From: Watersipora subatra
Taxonomy: Eukaryota; Bryozoa; Gymnolaemata; Cheilostomatida; Watersiporidae
Length of the DNA: 64,000 bases
Assembly (NCBI RefSeq): GCF_963576615.1
Contig: NC_088708.1
Location: 26,791,191-26,855,190, forward strand
Reading direction: 5' to 3'
The notes beneath the pieces are model-generated. The model was given only the letters and a program-made list of their open reading frames with translations. It was not told the origin of the DNA and made no database searches. Shown here in pieces: positions 1 to 12,400 of the stretch. How positions within the stretch are numbered: the first letter of the stretch is position 1; every line of letters starts with the position of its first letter. Position numbers and translations under genes: made by a program.

Positions 1-2734
1 TTGATACTCTGAAAGAAACACCCACCTGGCTAGGCCCAGACTTGGGTATTGTACCATCAATCACCTGGTTGGTCAATTTGAAATATACCCTCTAATCACT
101 GGGAGTTCATTAGGGGGTGCCCAAGTTCCACGCCCCGCCAAACATCCAATATGATTCAGAGGGGATTCGGAAGCTATAAAAATAATTTCCACTAGGCCTA
201 TAGCATATGTGGCCATATGTATCTGCTATGTATCTAGGGGAACACTTAATCAGGCCAATCAATGGAAGAAATTGTTCAGCAAAACTTAGTAAATTTTATT
301 TGGGGTTCATTATAGATGTGAAAACCTCCACCTAAAGTAGCATATTCACTGACAGTGCCCCATGGTCTGAAAACCCACCCTAAAACATCCGAGTCTAATG
401 GGCCTTTTGGGAGGGAGTATCAATCCTGGGAGATATAGGTGCATACGTTATATAGGAATAATAGTATTAATCGATAAATAAATTTCTCTAGTTAGAGTTT
501 CCGCAAAAATATCAATTTCGGCCCGTTACTTTGACTTTAAAAGGAGTAGGTCCCGGTTTTGTGACATGGGTGACCACCAAAAATGTTTTGAGTTGTCACA
601 TCTTTATTGAATAGACAACTACTAATAGTTTGTTAGTTGACAGTGAGAAGGAAGTTATTCCATAGCTCGGGTTTTTAAAACTTCGTCCCTTTCCAAGTTT
701 ATTTATCTTTTCAAAAACAACCTTTCGGCGCGCGAGCTATCGCTGTTGCGGTAAACAAGTTGCACTGCTGTCTGGATTGGTGAATATGCTTCAAACTTTT
801 GTAGAACAAGAGGCTTTACTTTGGAGCTATTTTGAATTGTTGCGTAGCTTAAAGCGGGACAGTAACAAATGCAATTATGTGCTTAAGCTCATAAGTCTTT
901 TGAACTTGAAAGCTCTGAACTAATCCTTCATATTTTACTTGCAATCCGTAAATAGTATAAAAGTTGCAAGGTAGAACGTTGTGTTTTAAATCGTTGGGGT
1001 GAAATAGAATATTACAACAGTGAGGTATACATTATTTCTATCAGTTTTATACTGTTGAACTATCGTTACTTATTAAGAAATTCTTAACTAAATTGTTAAT
1101 GTTTATTAAGAAAGTCGGCTTGAGGGGTTGCGTTTGTACATTTACAGTCAGTTGTTAGTTTTTTTCTTATGTTTTGGTGAAAGAAAGTAATTATTGCAGT
1201 CGTATTCACAGCTATAACTATATTGACGTGTTAGTTGAGCTTATCTTGTTTATGCTTTGAATTTTATAGCATTAGAGCTTTAATTTGTGTCAGAGGTAAC
1301 GAAAACTAATAGGGCCTACTGTATGTAACTGATAGAGAATAATAAGTGAAGATTCTGCAGGTCGGCCTCGTTTGTTAGTCGTGGTTGCCTTTTTTGTTTT
1401 TTCACAATTTCAATTCATGTTGTCGGTATCAGGTTGACAGGCTATTATGCCAACAATGGACTTTGGTTTTATCTGTATTTTACATGTCTCCAGCTTTTGG
1501 CATGCAAAAAGTTTACAAATGTAGGCAAATTCTAAAGGTATATTGTCTGGTTAAAGTTATGACAATGTGCATTTGCTCATCTGCAAGGTGTTGCCTATTG
1601 TGAGGTTTTTAACAATGTTTGTAATGTTTGCATCAAATTCAGGTTAGTGAACTCTTTAAACCTCACACAGCATCTATAGCCTAATACGCATTTTAAAAGG
1701 AGTTTTAATTGGATAGAGGCAGCCTTGGCAACTTATTCACCGGGATAAGTATCTAAGTCATGTAATAAAGATCTTCAATTGCAGCTCGCCACCAATAAAA
1801 AGCATTAACATGTTTAATAAAATAGTCAGTAATTAGGTAACTTGTGTTTTCTAATTTGGACATGTCTTTCTCCACAATAGCCTCACCTTCAGGCTATTTT
1901 AGGCACCATGTGGGGGGTTATATGAATCATCTACAGCGTACATTAGTATTTTTAATACATGGTATGAATTCATCTCAAAGGAAAGTTGATGTTATAGCAT
2001 TTTCTACATTGGCTTTCAATCTATTTATGCAACTGAGAGAAGGTCTGCTAGTTAGGTTCAGTCATCCTTTTCTTATAGCACATTTAGGGACCAGTGTATT
2101 TGAAGATTTTTTACTAGTCCAGGAATTCTGCATGTATGGAAATATGTGTATACGCTGCGGTAGCATCGGACTGGAATGCGTCATGGAGTTAGCTTATTTT
2201 ATGTTTAGTACATATTTTAAAATAGATTCTTAAGAACATCATTGCATTTTTGGACACTTTGTGTATGAAAACTAACACTAATAGTAATACCTAACATTTT
2301 TTATTACATAGTCCCAAAAGTCAATAGGCCTAGTTTTTTAGTTTCCAAGATATTTTGCATGGAAATATAGGAAAGTTTTTATGCTGCAACTTAGTTCACT
2401 GGCAGTAGGTTTACCTAATCAACCACCAGTGAACATTACGTCTATGTACAGTCACCCTGACATACTAGCTTAATGCGTTCTGGGACTGAGCTGGTATGTC
2501 AATTTACTCGTGTCTCAAGGCACTATATCCTATATAAAATAACTACTTACAAATTAATCTGTTACCATACTATGAAAAACCCCATAAAACAAGATATTAC
2601 AGTGGAAAAATAGGTTTTTGCTGTAATTCAGTACATACGCTAACAAAGTAACAAATACCTATTTAATTGTTAAAATCTACAATAAAATGTAACATGACTA
2701 GGTATACTATTGTAAGTTTCTACCTTTGAGGCGT
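1..2734. other. 5' flank of the PIK3R-like gene, no supported coding exon
   Basis: No ORF here shows a recognisable domain. A short GC- and CpG-richer patch at about 724-770 is the best place for a promoter or untranslated first exon, since the first coding exon is preceded by an acceptor at 2998. The first 600 bases look like unclassified repetitive DNA but show no clear ends. Confidence 0.35.
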
Positions 2735-2983
2735 AGCAGTATCATAAGTTGACTGTAGTAGTCTGATGTGACCTATAGTATACTGACGCACGGTTGTATT
2801 TAGTCTGGTGTGTCGTCACCTGCAGTATCATAAGTTGACTGTAGTAGTCTGATGTGACCTATAGTATACTGACACACGGTTGTATTAGGTCTGGTGTGAT
2901 GTCACCTGCAGTATCGTAAGTTGGCTGTAGTAGTCTGATGTGACCTATAGTATACTGACACGGTTGTATTATATCCAGTGTTG
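2735..2983. repeat. Tandem repeat, about 87-bp unit, about 2.9 copies
   Basis: Three successive copies start with CAGTATCATAAGTTG or a one-base variant and contain GTAGTAGTCTGATGTGACC. The array stops about 15 bases before the 3' splice site of the first PIK3R-like coding exon. Each internal boundary reads CACCTGCAG, itself an acceptor-like string. Confidence 0.85.
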
Positions 2984-3072
2984 TTTCTTCATTTACAGTT
3001 CTGGTTCTTAGTCTCTGGGGGCCATTTAAAAACTTCTTTAGGATTTGATGCAGTTCCATCTGGTGGTAGAGG

Positions 3073-3445
3073 ATGGCTGATCTCGTTACTATGCACATCT
3101 ACAGAGCGAGATATGTATTTGAAGCAGAACTCTCCCACCAAGACCAAATGGATCTACACATCGGTATACCCCATTCATTTCTGTTTTTGCGGTGTCTGAC
3201 AGTGTTACCTCGGTAATTTGCTTTTTTGGATTGGATGAGTAAATTTTGATTGTTTAAAGTTATACTACGAATCAGTAAGATATTCGGACCGATACGTTTC
3301 CTTGTAGATGATACGGTTGAAGTAGTTGCATACGATATTAGTGAAAACGTTGACTTAAAGTCTCCAAGAACTTGGCTCAAAGGCTACAACCGTACAACGG
3401 ATAAATTTGGCAATGTGCCAGGAAACTTTCTCCAATACATAGAGA
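3073..3445 (+). CDS. PIK3R-like: PIK3R-like exons 1-2: SH3 domain
   Basis: The fold starts with RARYVFEAE and DLHI, corresponding to p85 ALYDY and DLHLG. After a split Asp codon it continues with the p85-type long insert and ends WLKGYN, GNVPGNFLQYIE, matching WLNGYN and GDFPGTYVEYI of vertebrate p85. This is the p85 subtype of SH3 rather than a generic one. SH3 domains of p85 bind proline-rich ligands; no obvious proline-rich tract follows here, because the next exon begins a C1 domain. Confidence 0.9.
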
Positions 3446-6400
3446 GTAAGTCTCTTATATATAATCTATATACCGAGTCTCGCAGTAGTATTCTTGTTTG
3501 TTTACCTGTATTCCTTACTAGTAGATATTATGAATGTGTGGTTATAGGTTATATTTTGTCTTTATAATTTGTATTAGGCTGATAGTTATACTAAAAAAAA
3601 CCTGATTATCTTTGAGCGTATCTATCTACTAATAGTTTCGTTATATCGATACTATTTTCTGTAGCCATATCCGTACCGAGGAACCACAACTGGGCAACAA
3701 CTTTCCTAGTCAGACCGACTCTCTGCAATCTTTGTGAGTTTTCTTTCTTTGTTGATAGCCTGCTGAGAACAGCTGAACAGTTTGTTCTATGAGTCAGCGT
3801 AGGGCGGGTAAACTCTGGTCAAATTGTAATAGTTAAGGCTTCACGTTATGTCTTTTGAAGATATTGCAAAGCGGCTCTAAACCATGTATTTTAGTGCTAA
3901 ACGTAAAGGGTGCCTTAGTCTGATATGTATTACCTCAAGCCATTTCTTGTCATTGTTGCCTTGTCTGATCCTCGTCACTCAGCTCTCACTCTATCAATTG
4001 TTAAATGTTTCATTCAGAGATCATACTTGTTAGCTGCTGCACTTACAGCATGGGGACACAACTTTCACAGTAGTTTTTATAACTCCCCATTCTTAGACGC
4101 CACTCCAGTCGGCGTTTTGCCATTATAATTTACTTTTTCTTTGAGCTGTCAGAAACTATTTTAGGCGTTATGTATTTAATATTGTATTTAATCTGCTGGC
4201 TGTTCAGGATTTATTGCCAGTTGAAGTAACTAGCTTAAAATATTTTATAAAGGAAAGACATATATTTTTTATTAAGTTTTTTTCTAAAAGATTTTTGACT
4301 TTACGATGGATCCAGGAAATAATCCCAGCACAAAAAACAAGCCTCTGAATAAATAAGTCATAAACTATTATTCGTATGTCAGTCATATTTGTTCCCCTTT
4401 GCTAATGTTTTATCTATTATGAGATAAATGTAATCATTGCTAATTCGTTGCAGGTAAAGATTACATGTGGAGCTCAGTCATACCGGTGATGAAATGTCAA
4501 GGTGATTATATATATTGTATCACTCTATCTATTGTTAAGTACATGATCACAATAGCGGAGTATGTTACTATGGTGCTTACTGTCTTGCAGACTGTGCTGC
4601 CTGTGTGCATACAGATTGTTCAGAGCTCGAGCAGTTCCATGTTGTCCCATGCACTCGTGGCTCATACAGTTCTCAGACTACCGACTCCCCTGTGGTTAGT
4701 TACATCCACATTATCTTTATTATTTGCTTGTTACATACTTTGATAGCCGTTTTTATGAAATTTGGGGCACTTTGGCTGAGACATGTGATAACTCTTTAAA
4801 AACGCATTAAAACTTACACGATCAGTATGCAAGTATTGGTCTTACATTACAACAGTAATCCATTCTAGTGTTTTCTCTGTCAAAACTGTGTAGTGTGCGA
4901 GAACAAATATTTTTGTACAACTATTTTATTTTATTTGTCCCGCAGTCAAACTTGATAATAAACATTTTAGGTACTATATATAACATTAAAATAAATGCGT
5001 TATATGGAAGTATGTGAAAAGCTAAACTAGTGAAGTGAAGAAAAAAAAGGTTGTTGTCATTACATTGGAGACAGGCAAATGGCAACAGGCAGGTTTAGCC
5101 TTAGTGATATCAGTGACAGATAGTGCTGAGGGGGAGATAGAGATTCAGAGCTTGTCTAATTTAGACTAAGAAAACTTTATATTAACATGGCTTATTTTAA
5201 TTTGTTCATTTGCGTTTCATCTGCAACTATTACTGCCAGCTTTTCCACATTCACTCGTTTCTACACTCACCACCTAAACTGTCTTCCTCACAAGTTGGCT
5301 TCAGATATTTTTTTTAATGTTTCTTTTTTTATAAGTTCTTGCTTTATGGGTAAAAAAATATTGCTCTTTGGTTTTTTCACCCTTAGTAGCTCTTCTACTA
5401 GTTTTCCAAAAATCAATAGTAAGACTATAATAGAAAGCTTAAAACACTGTCGTTCGAACACCTTCGAGTCGAACTGTGTGAAGAACTGCAGACATGCGTA
5501 TTGATTTGCAAAACTGCCATGTTTTAAGAAAATTCTGATGTTGTATGTTAGAGATTACTGTGGATCTGCAGTTAAATGCTTGCTCAAGTATTATGTCATA
5601 TATCAAATAATTTGTTTAGTGATCAGATCATGTACTTACTGTAACAGGGCTGAGGTTTTTGATGATAGGTGAAATACCTACATGGGCTGCTGACAATTAA
5701 TGTATGCTTAGTATCAGCAACATTTAACTCTGTTTTTGTTGTTGTTAAAAGTTAAAAAGTTAATTACATTTTTGAATGGTTACCCTCACTGCTGACTGAC
5801 AATTTTCATCGTTCTAACTACCCAACCCTCTTGTTCACATATTCTAGTGAGGTACTTATTACTTTAAGTACACCAGCATTAGCACACCCTCCTTCATCAA
5901 TTTCTCATCTTTTTTACTTCTCTTTTTTCACTCTCCTCTTCCCTTTCCGCGCTTTCCTCTTCCCTTTTCGCCCTCTCCTCTTCCCTTTTCGCCCTCTCCT
6001 CTTCCCTTTTCGCCCTCTCCTCTTCCCTTTTCGCCCTCTCCTCTTCCCTTTTCGCCCTCTCCTCTTCCCTTTTCGCCCTCTCCTCTTCCCTTTTCGCCCT
6101 CTCCTCTTCCCTTTTCGCCCTCTCCTCTTCCCTTTTCGCGCTCTCCTCTTTTCTTTTCGCGCTCTCCTCTTTTCTTTTCGCGCTCTCCTCTTCCCTTTTC
6201 GCGCTCTCCTCTTCCCTTTTCGCGCTCTCCTCTTCCCTTTTCGCGCTCTCCTCTTCCCTTTTCGCGCTCTTCTCTTCCCTTTTCGCGCTCTCCTCTTCCC
6301 TTTTCGCGCTCTTCTCTTCCCTTTTCGCGCTCTTCTCTTCCCTTTTCGCGCTCTTCTCTTCCCTTTTCGCGCTCTTCTCTTCCCTTTTCGCGCTCTTCTC

Positions 6401-9400
6401 TTCCCTTTTCGCGCTCTCCTCTTCCCTTTTCGCGCTCTCCTCTTCTCTTTTCGCGCTCTTCTCTTCCCTTTTCGCGCTCTTCTCTTCCCTTTTCGCGCTC
6501 TTCTCTTCCCTTTTCGCGCTCTCCTCTTCCCTTTTCGCGCTCTCCTCTTCCCTTTTCGCGCTCTCCTCTTCCCTTTTCGCGCTCTTCTCTTCCCTTTTCG
6601 CGCTCTCCTCTTCCCTTTTCGCGCTCTCCTCTTCCCTTTTCGCGCTCTCCTCTTCCCTTTTCGCGCTCTTCTCTTCCCTTTTCGCGCTCTCCTCTTCCCT
6701 TTTCGCGCTCTTCTCTTCCCTTTTCGCGCTCTTCTCTTCCCTTTTCGCGCTCTTCTCTTCCCTTTTCGCGCTCTTCTCTTCCCTTTTCGCGCTCTCCTCT
6801 TCCCTTTTCGCGCTCTCCTCTTCCCTTTTCGCGCTCTTCTCTTCCCTTTTCGCGCTCTTCTCTTCCCTTTTCGCGCTCTTCTCTTCCCTTTTCGCGCTCT
6901 TCCCTTTTCGCGCTCTTCTCTTTTCCCTTTTCGCGCTCTTCTTTTCCCTTTTCGCGCTCTTCTTTTCCCTTTTCGCGCTCTTCTCGTTTCCTCTTCGCGC
7001 TCTTCTCGTTTCCTCTTCGCGCTCTTCTCGTTTCCTCTTCGCGCTCTTCTCGTTTCCTCTTCGCGCTCTTCTCGTTTCCTTTTCGCGCTCTTCTCGTTTC
7101 CTTTTCGCGCTCTTCTCGTTTCCTTTTCCCCCAGCCCACTCTCTTCTTTTCTACTGTTTTCTCCTATCTCTCCCATCTCTCCTCCTCCTTTCTCACTCTA
7201 CCTTCTTTTCCCTCCTCTCTGTGCATTTTCTGTCTTTTTTCTCCTCTGTCTCTCCCCCAACTCTCTCTTTGCAACTCTTTCACCCTTCTCCATCTTTTTT
7301 GTTCCCCACTTTTTCGTTCTCCTTGTCTGCTTTCTGTTGACACACTGTTAAGATAACTTAAGATGAACTACTCGGATTTAAGGCTAGTCATTCTCTAACT
7401 TTACCTGCAGTCAGTGGCAACATGGACTACAGTGAATGTGATCGAGTGGATGGCGGCTGTTAACTTACATAACTATGTGGAGAAATTTAGGATAAAGAAG
7501 GTGGATGGCTCTACCCTCATCAGTCTTGATGATGAAAGACTCCGGGTAAGTATTTTATCTTGAGAGTGTTATGAGGAGTAGATAATATTGCGTGCACTTT
7601 TCTGTAATGCCAAACTAACTGCTGATTGATGAGGTTCAACTGTCAGGTACAAGCATAGTTGGTTTTAAGATTTGTATACTTGTATGTCCTGCATTGATCA
7701 CAGTTCATTATGTCATTCAATAATTATCAAACGCCCTTCATGCAATCCCCAACCTAATGCTCTCAATGCCATTGGTCTTTTTTCTCCTTCTGACTTCCAG
7801 CCATTTTAATCCATGTATCTTGCCCTACATGTCTATCTTTGCATTGCTACATCACCTTTGTCTTATTTTTCAAAACTTCATTACGCAAAGCTGCTATATC
7901 CGTCAGCCACCTCTGTCTTTTATTGCCAGGAAAATCTATGTTGTTGAATAGATGAGATAGAGCGCAACTCCACGCCATGTTTCTTCTTATTCTGCCATTC
8001 CGCTCTTGCAATCCCACACTAATCCTTCAAATGCAATCATTACATAAAGCTATGCAAAGACATTTCCCTTCCCTTTTGTTGTACCACGCCTCCCGTTTAG
8101 GGACGTACCTTAGGAACATCCTACTTCTACACCTCACAACACTTTAGCCTAAATCTATACATTTTTATCTTACAAATAGTTGAATGAAATAAATGAATTT
8201 TATTTAATGAAATCATTTAATGAAACGTAAAATTATCTTTATTGGTAGCGATTCGGCATGGACGATCCTTTCCACAGAGAATCGGTGATGATCTGTGTCA
8301 ACCGACTGTGTCAGCGTTATGAGGTGAATATGTTGCTCGAGTTTTGGCTGCCTTTGTCTCTCGTCAACAGTTACTTTTTATGGTTTTTTATCTTCAAGTG
8401 ATTTTCAGATTAGATAAAATCTGCTTAATTTGTGTGGTTCTCAGTCTACAGTTGCTGTTAATTACTCTGCTATCGAAAAAACTCTGAAATCGACGGATTT
8501 CCGTCGTATCTCCACTTCCATTTAATTCCTAACACTTTCAAACGGAAACTTTTCAGAGCGAGTAGATTTAAAAAATGTGTCTGTTAATATAATATTTGAG
8601 TCTGTTGCTGCTTTCCCTCTCTAGTCTTGAGCCTTGTTTGTCAAAACTTCGATGCTGCACTGAGCAACCGTGTTGCAGAACTTGCCCGTAATGGAACCAG
8701 AGGAGTGTAACAGTATGGCCGATGACCACCAATTTATGGAGCAAACCTTCAGCACTGTTGAAGGCTGCCATCGCTGTAATGAATATCTCTATGGCATATT
8801 GCATCAAGGCTTCGAGTGCAAAGGTGTGTTCTTACCCCAAATTCTAATGCTTTAGTGACAGCTAGTAGCAGATGTTAGAATCTAGACTGTTTATGTCAAA
8901 TAGGTTTTACATTTCAACAGTCAAGCGCCCCTGGGCGCTATTGCATCTTCTGCTATGACGGTGCAATGTACATTTTGTAATGTTTAGGCAATGTATATAC
9001 TTACAAGCATTGAATATGTTACAGTGTGTATATATACTGTATATATATAGATACCGTATACTGTCTGTAGCAATCATTTCTAGCTCGCCCTCCTTCATAG
9101 ACTGCCCTGTATGATTGTCTCACCGTGTCACTACATGTAAAAGGTTGTGATAAATTCTCTGCATATGAATCTATGAACTTGGCTAGTCTACTGTTTGATC
9201 TGAAACTGGTGCTTTTCAAACTCTGCAGAGCCGTGTGTTCTGGCTAAAGATGATCTGCAACAGAACCTCGTGGAAATCTGACATAAACCAAAATCAGAGC
9301 ACCATAGTCATTGTTCCTCCGACAAAACAGTACTGTCTGTAGCATGAGTGTATAAGTATTAGGTATAATAGAGTGTGTGGTCATCGTATATACTCCCTAC

Positions 9401-12400
9401 TATTAGGTATATTGGAGTGTGGTCATCGTATATACTCCCTACTATTAGGTATATTGGAGTGTGTGGTCATCATATATACATACTACTATTAGGTATATTG
9501 GAGTGTGTGGTCATCATATATACATACTACTATTAGGTATATTGGAGTGTGTGGCCATCATATATACATACTAGTATTAGGTATATTGGAGTATGTGGTC
9601 ATCATATATACATACTACTATTAGGTATATTGGAGTGTGTGGCCATCATATATGCACACTACTATTAGGTATATTGGAGTGTGTGATCATCATATATACA
9701 TATTACTATTAGGTATATTGGAGTGTGTGGCCATCATATATACACACTACTATTAGGTATATTGGAGTGTGTGGTCATCATATATACATACTACTATTAG
9801 GTATATTGGAGTGTGTGGCCATCATATATACATACTACTATTAGGTATATTGGAGTGTGTGGTCATCATATATACATACTACTATTAGGTATATTGGAGT
9901 GTGTGGCCATCATATATACACACTACTATTAGGTATATTGGAGTGTGTGGTCATCATATATACATACTACTATTAGGTATATTGGAGTGTGTGGCCATCA
10001 TATATACATACTACTATTAGGTATATTGGAGTGTGTGGCCATCATATATACACACTACTATTAGGTCTATTGGAGTGTGTGGTCATCATATATACATACT
10101 ACTATTAGGTATATTGGAGTGTGTGGCCATCATATATGCACACTACTATTAGGTATATTGGAGTGTGTGGTCATCATATATGCACACTACTATTAGTTAT
10201 ATTGGAGTGTGTGGCCATCATATATACTCCCTACTATTAGGTATATTGGAGTGTGTGGCCATCATATATACATGCTACAATTAGGTATCTTCTTGCATGT
10301 TACACCATATATCCAACCCTAAACCATGATAGTGCAGGAATGCCATATGTGGACTGTTGCAGTTTGCGGACTTCGAATACACAGGCATTGCAAAGTCTTC
10401 AGTCTTCCTCCATGCAATGAGTTTTTTCTATCAAGAAGACGACGACCATATTTTCATCAAGGTAATCTTTATTCTGCGACTTGTAATACCACTTGCTTTG
10501 TCTAGTTGTGGTCTGTGGAGACATGGCTAATTTGGTATCACTACATCTAAATGGTATGTTACGTTATCACCTTGCTGTACGATGTGGTCAGTAGAGGTTT
10601 AGGTTTGTGATTGGTTGCGTGTGGGAGTTGTGTTAACCTGTTAACCTTAAGAACTTAGATGCTTCCATTATACTTTATAATGGCACCAGTTTGAAAGAAT
10701 GCATTGATTCATTGACAAATAATCAACATGAAGTTTCTCGTAAAAAAGCCATAGCATTTGGTAATAAGGCGAGTGATAGTTGAAAATGCCTAAACTAAAT
10801 GACAATCCCTAATGACCAATGACTAAACTACCCAAATGACATTACAGTGATACTACCATTACCATGAAAATTCAATAAAAAAATTTTCAACCAATCTTAT
10901 AACGGTGAAGCAATGCCGTGAAAGGTGAAGGGTTGCCACAAAGTAGTAAGGGATTACTGTATAGATTTGTAGACTCGCCATGGTGCTTGGTTAATTTTTA
11001 AGAGTCGTTTTCACACTACACTGTCCGTGAGTGAGAGTGGCCACAACTTATGTGGATCATATAGATTAAAACTCATTGATTAGTTAGTGATTATTATTAA
11101 GATACTTTATCTATTGAATAGAGTCTAACTTTGGAGGCTCCTTACAAGCTCACTGCGCTTCTAGTCAAGATGGCATAACTCCAGATATCCTTATAGTCTG
11201 TGTCAGTGAAATAGAAAAACGGATCGGCGAGGATCAGTGTAAGCATTATCAATACATTTCATGCATTTGTTGCTCATTTGTTTTTATCCTTCCATGTTTC
11301 GGAACTATGCTGTTTGCGTGCTTGGTAAGTCATGTCCTGCTTTGCAGCTGTTCATTGGGATGCATTTTATCGTACTGCAACCTCCACTGAATCTATTAAC
11401 AAAATCATGGACGTAATGGACAATACTGGTGAGTTTTCTCCGTTTAAAAGCATTGCAAATGTACTTTATTTCTCGTCTTTCCACTCATTCTATTTTGTGT
11501 TTTTTTATCAATCATAAAAACTTCATTACTTGGGTTATTTAAGTGTAATCTTTGCTGTGATTTTTAATCATTTTATACCCAAATAACAAGTAACATAGTT
11601 TATCAAAGTAGTAAACAAATTGAGAGTAAAAATTGTCTGGAGCTGAAGTTCTGGAATTCGAGTGTTCAAGTCTGACATCTCCATTTATCGCATTTTATTT
11701 ATGCCAGAGAGCAGCAAGCTGGCTACTGTACCGTTTAGCGACTGGAGGGCCAAGGACATCGGAGGGGTGGTTAAACGGTATTTAAGAGAGTTGAACAACC
11801 CGATTGTCCCCTCCGAATTTTATAACAGCTTCATGAGAGCTGCATGTGAGTCTGTTCTCAGTAATATGCTATAGTGTGAGCATTTGTTCTGATCATTCCT
11901 CCAAATATTGAGTTGTGGCACTCCTAGATAGTTACGGTTTGTTCCTGAGTATGGAGTCTTTAGCACAACAGAAAGTTTTATTCAGTTTCACCAGATGATT
12001 TTCGTTACCTATATTATAATTTATTATATATTATGGTATATTATTATATACTAGAAATTCCCCAGTCATACAGCCCACGACCAAAGTGATAATGGAATAT
12101 ATAAGTGTATATCATTGGTCATTGCAACCAATATCGAGAAGTTGTGATATTTATCTAGATTTCGGTAGTTATATCTAAAGATTTATGCTGAATTTAAAAA
12201 TCTAAACATATTTTAGCGGGTTGTCATAGAAATAAATGTATATCTATAAGAAAATGTAGGACTATTACTTAATTTTGCAGATATTAAAAGCGGCTTGGCA
12301 GTGCCGCAATATTGAGCGCAGCCGCAGTATCATCAACAAAATCTTTAGAAAAATAATAACAGTAACATATTGCATATCATCGGTCACTATATACTTCGAT

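Noticed and set aside
1844-2233. 129-codon plus-strand ORF upstream of the PIK3R-like gene
   Set aside because: No domain, no codon-usage or splice evidence; length is expected by chance in this composition.
5831-7351. 506-codon plus-strand ORF and 420/403-codon minus-strand ORFs
   Set aside because: All are products of the 21-bp minisatellite, whose unit length is a multiple of 3; composition is pure repeat on both strands and the region is an intron of the PIK3R-like gene.
10337-10362. Alternative acceptor for PIK3R-like exon 9 after 10336
   Set aside because: It would add residues inside the C1 zinc-ligand spacing; the acceptor at 10362 gives the canonical C-x2-C.
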